From the NCBI GenBank assembly GCA_034359265.1, contig CP136896.1:15655501-15719500 (forward strand): DNA of 64,000 nt, read 5' to 3'. The notes below the pieces were generated by a model. The model was not told where the DNA came from, did no database searches, and saw only the letters and a program-made list of their open reading frames with translations. This DNA is from Canna indica. Lineage: Eukaryota; Streptophyta; Magnoliopsida; Zingiberales; Cannaceae. The translations under genes were made by a program, and so were the position numbers. Below are positions 42,960 through 53,815 of the stretch, piece by piece. Each line of letters starts with the position of its first letter. Within the stretch, counting starts at the first letter, position 1.

Positions 42960-44864
42960 TTAGTCAGAACTTTCAGATGAATCAGAGAAACTTCGAGAAG
43001 GAGGGGAGGCAGGTCCTGTAGAAGCTGTAGTAAAGTATTCTATAACTTTCTTCTCAAATAAGATTACCTGTTGTTTAAGCTTGGCCAGCTCATCTAAAAT
43101 CTCTTTCTAAGTAGATGATGTGGTGGCTGAACTAGTTCCAGGTGTAGTCTTCACTTCAGACCTTGGACATAGCAGATTTCTTCATGAAGTACTAACCCTC
43201 TTGAGAATTTTATTATGAATCTTTAGAGATATGCCCAATGGTTCCAGAACTTCATTAGAGGAGTATTTAAATCCATGTTTCTCTAGAATTCCATATTTCA
43301 AGTTTGGAAAAATTAAAAACATCATGGATTTTTTCTTAACTGAGATAATCTGCTCAAAAATAAGACTGCCAAGATTGAATGGAATTTCATTTGTGATCTT
43401 ATATAGTAACATTACCATTTTCTTACTCAGAAAATTAACGTGTGAAGTTGGATTCCCATAATTTCTAGCAATGAGGAACAAGACGGCATAAAATGTGGTC
43501 AAGGAGGCAGACCTGATGTCATGGCTGCTAGTCCAACTAAGAACATCACCATTTGAAATCTCTTTACCAACAATATTCAAAAATTCATCAGTCTCATCAG
43601 ATTCAACAGTAGTAGAAGTAAACTCAAAGAAGCCAACAAAATCATTAATCACATATGGACTAAAACTGTACCAACAGCCTCTAAGAAACACTTTATGATA
43701 ATGATTGCTATCAGTATTTGAAATACCATCAAAAAAGTTGCAATATAACTCAAGTATAGGCTGCTTGCAAAATGGTCTAACTATTTTATATGAACTAGAC
43801 AAGTTTCTCTTTTCAAGAACATCAAGGACTGGTTTTTCACTTTAAAGAGATTTGATTTAAATTAAGAATCCTTTGAGAGATAATACTTCTAGACTATAGA
43901 GCTTTCTAAGGAGGATAGAGGTCATTTGAAAGTAGTCCCTTGTGCAGTTTGCTGACAGGAGTTTTCTTTTCAGATTTTTTCACAAATTTTGAGAGTTTCT
44001 TCTTGCGAGTTTGAGTCCGTCTTTGTTAAGGAATAGGGGCTTTCTTTTCTTTTGATATTTCTGGGATGTGCTTTCTTTTCTTGGACTTTCTCAGCTCAGT
44101 AGCTCTTTGGGACAAAGGTTCATTATCAGAATCAGTTTCTAGATTCACTGTTTCTCCAAAAAACATGTTGGACTTGACTGGCAATTTCCTTTTTGAGCTT
44201 CTCTTCATCACAGGTTCATATGAGACTTTCTTTTTCCTTTTGGAGGGGGTAGCATTTTCAGGAATAGAACGATCATATTCTTTTTGAGATGTAGAAACCT
44301 CATGAGTCATAGGTTCCAACTCATTAGCTGGAACTTGATTCAGATCCATAGCAAATAGCTTACGAATAGGAGACTGTGGAGAGTTAGCAACAACAAGTGC
44401 AATTTCAGCAGTCTAAACTGCTTCAGTCATGGTTGCAACTGTTTCATATAGAGCTTCAAGGTTCTCAGCAACAAGTGTCTCAACCGTTGTTTCAACTGCC
44501 ATATTAATAGTCGAGATTGTCTCAGAGCAGTCTGGTTGATTGATAGTGGTTTCTCGCTCAGGATTATTTTTGTTCTCTTGTGCATTCAAAATAGAATCTG
44601 TAGAGATATCAGATGGACCAGTTTTGACTAGAAAGGAGTCAAAAACATCAGTGACAACAATATTTATATCAAAGTTAGGACCAGTGTGTACTGGTGAAGA
44701 AATTGCCAAAGACTCATTCAAAATTTCTTGTCTAGAAAGAGCACTAGGAGAGATAGAATCAAAAAGTAAACCGATATCCCTTAAAGACTCCCCCTCAGCC
44801 GAAACAAAAACTCCCCCTCAATTTGAGAAACCCTAAAAGAGGATTGAGGAGATTTGGGAGTCAT
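42960..44864 (-). pseudogene. Extra 3' gene of SIRE-type copia H (plant transposon protein domain)
   Basis: Three open pieces on the minus strand: 44721-44413 (Ser/Thr-rich), 44349-44026 (basic, SKRKKKVSYEPVMKRSSKRK) and 43802-43182. The last has YCNFFDGISNTDSNHYHKVF, then GCWYSFSPYVINDFVGF and FLIARNYGNPTSHVNFLS, the pattern of the putative plant transposon protein domain found in envelope-like or third genes of sireviruses and some gypsy elements. The first two pieces share a frame and are separated by a stop; a frameshift precedes the third. A tail with an acidic/Ser stretch runs to about 42960. The function in intact elements is unknown. CACTA C lies between this gene and RNase H. Confidence 0.65.
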
Positions 44865-45029
44865 ACCTCGACTACTTCTCCTTTGTGGTTGGTCAGTCAG
44901 TCTCTGCCGATTTTCCTTCTCAACTTGAGTCCTTGACTAGTTAAAGGAGGAGGTGGAGGTGGCAATTCCTCGGTTGAAGGTCCAGCAGTTGGTTGAGACT
45001 CTCCAAGAGGGTTTTGAGATTGCATCTTT

Positions 45030-45325
45030 CACTACTAGAAATTAGGTCTTCAGCAACGGCCGCTCGAGCCGTTGCTATTTGCAACGGCATTCTTACGGCC
45101 GCCCGAGCAGTTGCAGATATTTGTATCTGCAACGGCGTTCTAACGGAAACCCGAGCCATTGCTGATTATTTTAATTATCAGCAATGGCTTTCTGACGGAA
45201 AGGCGAGCCGTTGCTGATATTTTAATTATCAGCAACGGCTTGCTAACGGACAAGTGAGCCGTTGCTGATGATAACTTATTAGCAACGACTTTCTAACGGG
45301 CGAGTGAGCCGTTGCTGATAAGTTT
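45030..45325. repeat. Subterminal hairpin repeats, promoter end of CACTA C
   Basis: Six to seven units of TCAGCAACGGC(T/C) and GCCGTTGCTGAT palindromes, as in A and B. Confidence 0.85.
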
Positions 45326-45330
45326 ATATA
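45322..45330 (+). promoter_or_regulatory. TATA box of TNP2, element C
   Basis: GTTTATATAGGGCACAC right after the repeats, followed by a pyrimidine-rich leader (CTTCTTCCTCCCGTTGCTG). Confidence 0.6.
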
Positions 45331-45525
45331 GGGCACACTCTCGCGCCCGACCCTTCTTCCTCCCGTTGCTGCCGCCGCCGCTCCTGCCGACGCCTCTCAC
45401 CGCCGCTGTCGCTGCTGCCGACACCGACGACGCCGACGACGCCTCTTCCTCCTCCCGTTGCTGCCGACTTGTTCAGGTATGTTGATCGGCCGGCCGTCTC
45501 TTCCCTGCGGCCGGCGAGAATCAAT

Positions 45526-45559
45526 CCGACTGAAACCCTATTTCTAGGGTTTCGGTCGG
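45526..45559 (+). other. Leader hairpin with telo-boxes, element C
   Basis: Arm CCGACTGAAACCCTA, loop TTTC, opposite arm TAGGGTTTCGGTCGG. One position is a T/G pair, which still forms a U-G wobble in RNA of the TNP2 sense strand. Confidence 0.8.
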
Positions 45560-45767
45560 CGGCGGGCGGCCGATGGCCACCGCCGGACCTTCTACAGTGG
45601 CCGGACAGTGTGTCCGGCCACTGTACGCCGGCGCCGGAGGGTGGACTCCGGTGCCGGAATTTATAATTATATATATATTTTATTTTGTTTGATAATTGTT
45701 AATTAATTGTTTAGATTAATTATTTAATTTATTAGATTAATTATTAGGGTTTAGATTAATTTCGGAC

Positions 45768-46105
45768 GCGCGCCGGAATCGTCCACTTCGGACGCGCGCC
45801 GGTTTGTCCACTTCGGACGCACGTCGGAATCGTCCACTTCGGACGCGCGCCGGAATCGTCCACTTCGGACGCGCGCCGGAATCGTCCACTTTGGACGCGC
45901 GCCGGAATCGTCCAATTTGGACTCGCATCGGAATCATCCACTTCGGACGTGCGCCGGAATCATCCAATTCACACTCGTGCTGGAATCGTCCACTTCGGAC
46001 GCGCGCCGGAATCGTCCAATTCGGACTCGCGCCGGAATCGTCCACTTTGGAGTCGCGCCGGAATCGTCCACTTTGGACGCGCGCCGAAATCGTCCAATAT
46101 GGACT
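45768..46105 (+). repeat. 26-bp minisatellite in the TNP2 leader, element C
   Basis: Thirteen units of GGACGCGCGCCGGAATCG then TCCACTTC, against nine in B. One unit (about 45790) is shortened. Confidence 0.9.
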
Positions 46106-46304
46106 CGAACTGTCTCGAAACATTTAGAAAATAATCATCCATCCGACGAGTTGATATGTTTCACGTACGCATCGACGAATCGGATATGATTTAGCAAAAC
46201 CTTAGATCCGTTCGGGAATTGTATGTTCGTGTAAAAGAAGTAGATGATCTTTTATACGACGTACAATTCTTGAATTATCCCTGATTGGACAATTTGGGAA
46301 TATA

Positions 46305-46494
46305 GTTATTTGTACTGCACTTACGTTTTTATTTTAACTGTTAACTAATTATTCTAAAATTCGGTAACATCTCTCTTGTTCTTCGATACGCGCCCAGATG
46401 ATATGCGTATTCGGAGAACTGTAGGGAGATGCTGTCGAAATTTAGAATAATTAGTTAACAGTTAAAATAAAAACGTAAGTGCAGTACGAATAAC
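46305..46494 (+). repeat. 190-bp foldback upstream of TNP2, element C
   Basis: Arms start GTTATTTGTACTGCACTTACG and end in the near-complement CGTAAGTGCAGTACGAATAAC. Same length and orientation relative to TNP2 as in B. Confidence 0.85.
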
Positions 46495-46568
46495 ATAAAT
46501 CCCGAATGGAATAGGACAATCTCACCTAAAGACATTAACCAAAGAAATTGTCATTGATTGACAGAATC

Positions 46569-49500
46569 ATGTCGGCTGATCGAAGTTGGATGTACAGACG
46601 TCTTGCTCGTGGAGCTTTAACGAATGAGTTTCGATTAGGAGTAACGTACTTCCTAAATTTCGCCTATTCGAATCGGAATTTCGTTAGCATGGGTGATCAA
46701 ATCCGATGTCCGTGCCGCATTTGTTCAAATGGACGATATTTGGATCGGGAGACTGTCACTCTGCATCTATATACCAAAGGATTTGCACCAAGATATTTTC
46801 TATGGACTTGTCACGGGGAGTCACGCGAAGTCGGGACGTCGAGCAATCCTGTCGTTCAGACATATGGTGAATCTTCCTCTGCTGGTGCTTCTTCATCCAG
46901 TCAATGTAATCCCTATAGAACTATGATACTTGATAGTCTTGGGGGTCAATTCCACCTGAATGATAATGTTGATCGGCCAGATCTTCAGACATCAGTCCCA
47001 CCAGATACTACAGCGGTTGATATCATAGAAGTACAAACTGCGGTAGAGATTGAATTACCGAATAAAGAAGCTGCAGAATTTTACGAGATGTTGAAAGCTG
47101 TCGATGAACCTTTGTATGAGAATTGTCCTAAATACACTTGGTTTTCAGCAATGACACAGCTCTTAAACATCAAGGCCGATTGTAATATCAGCGGAGTTGC
47201 GTATGATAGGATTGCTGGATTGATTAATGGAATGCTGCCTACTGATAACAAGTTTGAGCCTACTTTTTATAAGACTAAAAAGCTAATGAGAAAATTGGGG
47301 CTTGGGTACGAAAAAATACACGCGTGCCAAAATAATTGTATTTTATATTATAAAGAAAATGTGCAGTTGGATAAATGCCCTGTATGTCAACACCCTCGTT
47401 ACAAGGAGAAGAAATCGGTCCGACAGAAAAATATCCCGTTTAAGGTGCTTCGGTATTTTCCACTAACACCGAGGCTTCAAAGGTTATTCATGTCGGAAAA
47501 GACAGCCCCCTACATGAGTTGGCATGCAAGAAGTCGTGATGATACAGTAATGACTTATCCATCTGACAGTGAAGCATGGAAACATTTGGATACATGTTAT
47601 CCTTCATTTGCTATGGATACTAGAAATATCAGATTGGGATTGTGCACAGATGGTTTTAATCCGTTTGGACATTCTGCAACTCCTTATTCAGTTTGGCCAG
47701 TGCTGCTGACAGTTTATAATTTGCCACCGTCAATGTGCATGAAAGATGAATTTATTTATCTTTCGATGATTATTCCGGGTCCTAAGGGTCCGCGAAAAGA
47801 AATTGACATATTTCTCAGACCCTTGATAGATGAATTGAAAACATTGTGGACTGAGGGAGCTGTCACTTATGATTATCATCGGAAGCAAAACTTCAATTTA
47901 AAGGCCGCGGTCTTGTGGACAATCAATGATTTCCCCGCGTACGGCATGTTGTCGGGTTGGAGCACTCACGGCCGACTCTCTTGCCCGTATTGTATGGAAC
48001 ACTCTAAATCAATCAGTCTTCAGAACGGACGAAAAATCTCATTCTTTGATTGTCATCGTCGATTCCTACCGGTTAATCACCAGTATCGAAGGAATCGTAA
48101 TAAATTTACTAAGGGCAGAGTCGAAAGAGATGGGCCACCACCGATGTTGTCTGGTGAACAAATGTTAGCACGTATTTCAGCACTTCCAGATATAGTATTT
48201 GGTCGCAATGAAAGAGTGTCAGGTTTTGGCCAAACACACAACTGGGTGAAAAAAAGTATCTTTTGGGAATTGCCCTATTGGAGTTCATTATTGATTCGAC
48301 ATAATTTAGATGTCATGCACATTGAAAAAAATATGTTTGATAATATTTTCAACACTGTGATGGATATTTCTGGAAAAACTAAAGATAATGTCAAAGCCCG
48401 ACATGATCTGAAAATACTTTGTAAAAGACCAGAGTTGGAGTTACAAGAGGTCAACGGACGATATCTGAAACCGAAGGCCCTATATGTGTTAAATAAACAA
48501 CAAATCAAAGATATTTGTCAATGGGTAAAAGAACTCAGATTACCCGATGGATATGCTTCAAACTTATCTCGATGTGTGAACGTCGATGATTGCAAAATAT
48601 CAGGGATGAAGAGCCATGATTGTCATGTATTCATGCATAGATTACTTCCGATCGCATTTCGAGATCTTCTACCTGATAATATTTGGGGTCCGTTGACTTA
48701 ATTAAGTATATTTTTTAGAAGCATCTGTGCAAATGTCCTTCGAGTCGAAGATATGTCAACACTTGAAAATAATATTGTTGAAATCATATGCAAGCTGGAG
48801 CAGTTTTTCCCTCCTGCATTTTTTGACTCGATGGAGCATCTACCGATACACTTGGCATACGAGGCACGAGTTGGTGGCCCCGTTCAATATCGTTGGATGT
48901 ACTTATTTGAAAGATACATGAATCGTCTGAAGAAAAAAGTAAAGAACACCGCAGCTGTTGAAGGATCAATATCTGAATCGTATATCATCCAAGAAATTTC
49001 AACATTCTGCTCATTTTACTTTGAATCGACAGTACAGACAAGATTTGATCGTCTTCCACGTAACGACGACGGGGGTGCTCGACATTCAGATGGACGTTTA
49101 AATATATTTTGTCACTCTGGTCGTGCTTTTGGTTCTCGTCCATCTCGACACTTAAGCGATGAAGAGTATCATTTGGCACACTTGTATGTATTACTCAATT
49201 GTTCAGAGATTGAACAATTCATTGAAGTATTTGACATTGAGATGGTGCAAAAATACTCTATTCACAACGATCAAGAATTGGAGAGATTACGGAATCGTGA
49301 TTTCCCTACTTGGATTCAGACTTACAGCAAAGATCACAGAGCTGAAATAGATGAAAGAATATTTGAGTTTGTTAGTGGACCGTCGCGACTTGTGTCGTGC
49401 TATAGCGGATATTTTGTTAACGGGTATAAATTTCACACGGTTGAATATTCATTTGCAAAGAAGACGATGAATGCTGGGGTCTGCGTGAAAGGGACAACCT

Positions 49501-50030
49501 ATGTTGAATGTGATATGGATTTTTATGGACTAGTGGAAGAAGTGATAGAGTTGCACTACTTCGGCTTGAAATCAGTGATCCTATTTAGATGTCATTGGTT
49601 CGATACAACAGAAAGGGGCATGAAAGTTCATCCAAAATACAAACTTGTTGAGGTTAATTACAAATCGAAATTGGCAGCAAATGAGCCTTTTATATTGGCA
49701 TCACAAGCCGAACAAGTATATTACGCGAAGTATCCGGCTCATAATAAAGATAGAGCAGATTGGCGTGTAGTCTGTAAGACAAAAGGTAGAGGAAAAATTG
49801 ATCCGATAGTAGGAGAAAATGATCCTCCTGATTTCTATCAAGAAGATGATCTTCCTGCTGTGGATCGTATTATTCCAATACTCGAGGATGCAGACACAAT
49901 GTCAATTCAATTAGAAGTTGAATATGCTGATGATGACGATCATGAAATTGAGGAAGCTGGAGATGAAGAAGATGAAGAAGAGAAAGAAGAAGAAGAATTC
50001 GAAGACTATTATTCAGATGATGAAGAATAA
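46569..50030 (+). pseudogene. TNP2 transposase of CACTA C, one nonsense codon
   Basis: A single frame of 1154 codons from the ATG at 46569 (MSADRSWMYRRLARG). The Transposase-associated domain has the zinc ligands of CPCRIC. The TNP2 core spans roughly residues 300-590 (PYMSWHARSRDDTV to LDVMHIEKN, with RLSCPYCMEHSKS). DUF4218 starts near residue 674 (GMKSHDCHVF) and DUF4216 near 1004 (FRCHWFDTTERGMKVHPKY), and the tail is acidic. Codon 711 is TAA (48699-48701) where B has GAA, cutting the protein in DUF4218. No indel breaks the frame, so this is the least damaged transposase in the window. The protein would act on CACTA ends with the TNP1-like partner. The first 710 residues keep the whole catalytic core. 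Confidence 0.95.
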
Positions 50031-50107
50031 TTGTAAAGTATATATATTTTATTAAATATATCTCTACTATTTATACAATAATCTGATTATATGTCTGTTC
50101 GACAGAT

Positions 50108-51649
50108 ATGTCTGGTCGTGGTTATCGACGCAGGAGAGTTTCGGAGTCTCCGATCGGTGAGACTCCAGCACTTACTCATGCTGCTGATCCACCTGTTGCT
50201 GATCCTCATTCCGATGATACTGCCGAGGCTAGTACATCCAGACGTAGGCGGCCATGCGGGCCGAACAGGTGGCAGCCTCCACCAGCCACAGAGTCACGTA
50301 GATTGATTAGCGTGATTGGGGAGCGGTAATATATCATGAATTATGAATCATTACAAATTCATTATATCATAATATAATATTAAAATTTATTTTTGTTGTG
50401 CAGGTTCGAGCAAGAAGAAGTGCCGAGGAGCATTTCTTCTACTATTCGACGATACATGCACGGGGCATGGCCTACGTGGTCTCACGTGCCTAGCGAGCAC
50501 GTCGACATGTTATGGCGCGAGTTTGAGGCACGTATTATTATTATTTTTTACATGCATGATGATATATTAATATTGGTACTGATATTATTATTTTTGCAGG
50601 ATCGCTATACATGGGCCGAGGACCAGAGGCCCTTCATTTACGCTGCCTGGGAGGCTATTTCCCGAGCAAGGTACAACGGGCAGCTGGGGCAGGCTCGGTC
50701 CCAAGCGATGGCCCGAGCTGGGACCACTAACATCGCGGAGACTCGGGGATACGGCCCCGGTTGGATTACTCCGGATATATGGGACCAGCTCATGGGGATA
50801 TGGTCGACGGATCGATGGCAGGAGGTTTCTCGGAATGCGGCTAGAAATCGCATGTCGGGAGGAGCAGCGCGTCACACCGGCGGCTCTGTTGCATTTGCAG
50901 TGCACGCAAACCGTATGGTAAGTATATCTTTTAATTATATATTTTATTTGTTACTATGTGTACTAATTAATGTATTTGTTTTGTAAATGTAGACGACGGT
51001 GTCGGATGACGGGACTGTCCAGCGACCCTCCCCGATGGCGGTGTTTGAGCGGACTCACCGTCGAGCACATGGGACGGGGGAGTACATCGACAACCGCGCT
51101 GCATACATTATGGTAATTATATATTTGTTTAAATTATTCATTATATATTTATAATTTAAGTTTTATGATAAATATTAAACAAAAAATCAAACTCGAGTAG
51201 GAGACCTACAGCCAGACGGTGGTGCAGCGCGGGGGTACCCCCGAGGATTTGACGCAGCATCGTGGGTCGAGGCCGCAGGTGGCTGGGACCATGGCCGCGT
51301 ATATGGCTTCGCAGATAGTGGTCATGCGCGAGCCGTACTAGGGCCACTTGGGGCACCGACCCCTCCGGTCGCTGGTGAGCGGCCGTCCACCTCTAGATCC
51401 AGTTATGATCATAGTACCAGAATAAGGACTCTAGAGGACACGGTCGCGCGTCAGACTGAGATAATGGCGCGCCAGAGTCAGATGATGGCGGATATACAAG
51501 CTATGCTACGTAACATGTCAGGTCATCCCGAAGCAGGCATCTCTTCGGCATCATCTAATCCATCGTCTTCGAGTCAGTCCACGCCGGTGTACACTCAAGC
51601 ACTCCAGACCCCGCCATATGATCCAGGCCATCCTCCATCGTCATCGTGA
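50108..51649 (+). pseudogene. TNP1-like accessory protein of CACTA C, frameshifted
   Basis: Exons 50108-50325, 50404-50527, 50600-50917, 50993-51112 and 51201-51649 match B exon for exon. The start is MSGRGYRRRRV. Intron 2 (50528-50599) begins GC and ends AG; the others are GT-AG. Phase 0 at GAG|GC is supported by the equivalent exon border in element D. Exon 5 lacks one base relative to B after 51247 (GAGGA|TTTGACG against GAGGACTTTGACG), which shifts the frame for the last 130 codons, including the coiled coil (restored frame readable from 51464, ARQSQMMADIQAML). Its presumed role is binding the subterminal repeats. It starts 77 bp after the TNP2 stop on the same strand. Confidence 0.85.
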
Positions 51650-51934
51650 GATTTTTTTTATATTGACTTTGTTACTGAGATATTGAACTTGTTTAACTTA
51701 TTTTGTTTGGATATTGATACTTCAATTTTTCATTTGAATTGTTTTTATACTATCGTGGATAATTATCAATAGACATATAATTATTTTGATGTATATCTTG
51801 GTGTGTTTGTGATGTGTGAATGAATGTGTGTATGAGGATATGGGTGTGTGAGTTATGTATCAGATAATGTATCGATGTATCAATGGAAATTGGGGAAATT
51901 GGAAATATAAAATTTTCCTGTTTCCCAGTTGGCA
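51650..51934. other. 3' untranslated region, element C
   Basis: AT-rich with GTGTGTATGAGG-like runs; equivalent to 27600-27880 in B. No coding sequence. Confidence 0.5.
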
Positions 51935-52164
51935 TCATCAGCAACGGCGTTCCCACGGCCGTCCGTGGGAACGCCGTTGCTAAAAGTGTATCGAAAGCCG
52001 TTGCTGATGACCTACAGCAACGGCTTAGCGACGGGGTTTTACTAACGGCGTTTCTACAGACTCATTGGCCGTTGCTATTGCAACGGCGCCGCCGTTGCTG
52101 ATGCGCTTCAGCAACGGCTCAGCAACGGCATCAGCCGTTGCTGATGCCCATTTTTCTAGTAGTG
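51935..52164. repeat. Subterminal repeats, gene-distal end of CACTA C
   Basis: CAGCAACGGC and GCCGTTGCTGA motifs in both orientations, matching the left end of B in inverse order. Confidence 0.85.
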
Positions 52165-52167
52165 TTT

Positions 52168-52530
52168 TTGGCTAATGAAACATACACTTTTCTCACAAAG
52201 CCTTTCTTTCCCTTGCCTCCGACCATCTTAAATAAGAGGCAGTTGAAAGGACAAGGAAGTGGAAGAGAAGAACTTGTTGCCGCTTAGAAATAGATCGGAA
52301 GAGGTAGACAAGTAACACCCAAAACTTTTAGGGCGGAAATAAAACTCTATTAACTTAGGGGGCACATGTGTAGGCATCAGAAGAGTAATTAAACTACCAT
52401 CAACATTTGATGCAAAAAAAGCATAAATGTTTGCGTTCAATAAAAAGAAAACCCTTTCATATATATATATATATATCACAATAAATACTTATTCATTTAT
52501 TTCATCCTAAGATGGAATGTGTCAAATGAC
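52168..52530. other. Copia H interior between RNase H and the extra gene
   Basis: Noncoding on the minus strand as far as I can see, with a TA run at 52459-52475. It joins 45029 once CACTA C is removed. Confidence 0.45.
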
Positions 52531-52539
52531 ACATAATCC

Positions 52540-53718
52540 AAGAGCATACCTCAACTGCTCAAACCTTTCACCATTTAAGGCCTTTGTAAAGATATCTGCC
52601 ACTTGTTTCTATGTTGCAATGTACTCCAGTTGCAACTCCCTTCTTTTAACTAACTTTATTATTTAATGAAACCTTATATCCATGTGCTTGGTATGAGAAT
52701 GCATAACAGGATTCTTTGAAATATTGATTGCACTAGTGTTGTCGCAATAAAGTACCATCTCTTCTTGATTAAGACCATAATCAAGTAACATACTCCTCAT
52801 CCAAATCAACTATGTGTTGCAACTGCCTACTACCAAGTATTCTGCCTCTACTGAAGAAAGAGAAATAGAATTTTGCTTCTTGCTTAAACAGGCCACAAGA
52901 TTTGATCCAACATAAAAACATCAACCGGAAGTACACTTTTTGTCATCAATATTACCAACCCAATCTACATCTGTATATATGACAAGACAAGGGTTGCAAT
53001 CAACAGAATACCAAAGACAAAAATCCAAAGTACCTTTCACATACTTGAGAATTCTCTTGACTGCCTTAAGATGAGACTCCTTAGGATTTGCTAGATACCT
53101 GACACACAATCCAACACTGAAACATAAGTCAAGTCTACTACCTGTGAAATACAATAGGCTGTCAATCATACTTCTGTAGAGACTAGGATCAACACTCTTC
53201 CCTTCATTATCTTTGCTCAGTTTCTCATGAGTTGAGATAGGAGTTCTAACTGCCTTTGAGCTATCTAGTCCAATCTTGTGAACTAGATTCTTAGCATACT
53301 TACTCTGAGAAATTAATATTCCTTCTTTAGATTGCTTAACCTGAAGATTGAGAAAATAACTCATTTCCCCAACCATGCTCATCTCAAATTCAGATTTCAT
53401 ATCATCCACAAATTCTTTAGCAAACATTTCAGAAGTTGAACCAAAAATAATATCATCAACATAAATCTAAACAATTACCAGTTGAGACTCCTTCTTCTTA
53501 ATGAATAAGGTCTTATTAGTTCTTCCTCTTTTGTAACCTTTCAGGAGTAAAAACTGAGTTAGTCTTTCATGCCAAGCTTTAGGTGCCTACTTGAGATCAT
53601 ATAAAGCTTTGTTCAGCCTATACACATGGTTAGAGTGAGCAGAATCTTCAAGCCTTTTTGGTTGTTCAACATAGACTTCTTCATTGAGAATATCATTTAA
53701 GAAAGCATTCTTAACATC
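52540..53718 (-). pseudogene. Reverse transcriptase (C-terminal part) and RNase H of copia H
   Basis: The minus strand resumes at DVKNAFLNDILNEEVYVEQP, then LYDLK-stop-APKAW, IYVDDIIFGST (catalytic YVDD, about 53465), 53427-52921 open with MSYFLNLQVKQSKEGILISQ, KYAKNLVHKIGL, YRSMIDSLLYFTGSRLDLCF and VKRILKYVKGTLDF. RNase H follows with VIYTDVDWVG, SSVEAEY and YCDNTSAINISKNPVMHSHT, then KHMDIRFH. At least four in-frame stops occur; LKQAP to LK-stop-AP looks like CAG to TAG. The N-terminal half lies beyond CACTA D at 59253. In intact elements the enzyme copies the RNA into DNA. Confidence 0.88.
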
Positions 53719-53815
53719 CACTACAAGAAAACAGGGCTTCACCGACGAACAATTTTTGTTGGTATTACCAACAAAGTCACCGACGAATATACATTCTGTT
53801 CGTAAAATTTATAAA
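53719..53815. repeat. Left subterminal repeats of CACTA D
   Basis: CACCGACGAAC, TTGTTGGTATTACCAACAAA and CACCGACGAATATAC; the middle one is a perfect palindrome. Confidence 0.7.

Larger units (their letters stand above)
45030..52164 (+). mobile_element. CACTA element C, complete, inverted sister of B
   Basis: It runs from CACTACTAGAAATTAGG to TTTTTCTAGTAGTG with the 3-bp target duplication TTT (45027-45029, 52165-52167). Length is 7135 bp. Gene order and sequence match B on the opposite strand, so the two form a 7-kb inverted pair 10.6 kb apart. It inserted in copia H. Confidence 0.97.

Noticed and set aside
42960..44864. Retroviral-type envelope gene in copia H
   Set aside because: No signal peptide, furin-like site or membrane anchor is visible; the readable part matches the plant transposon protein domain pattern, so it is described only as an extra 3' gene.
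46548..46568. TNP2 start 21 bases upstream of the ATG
   Set aside because: The codon there is TTG; the ATG at 46569 aligns with family starts, so I used it (and 32963 in B).
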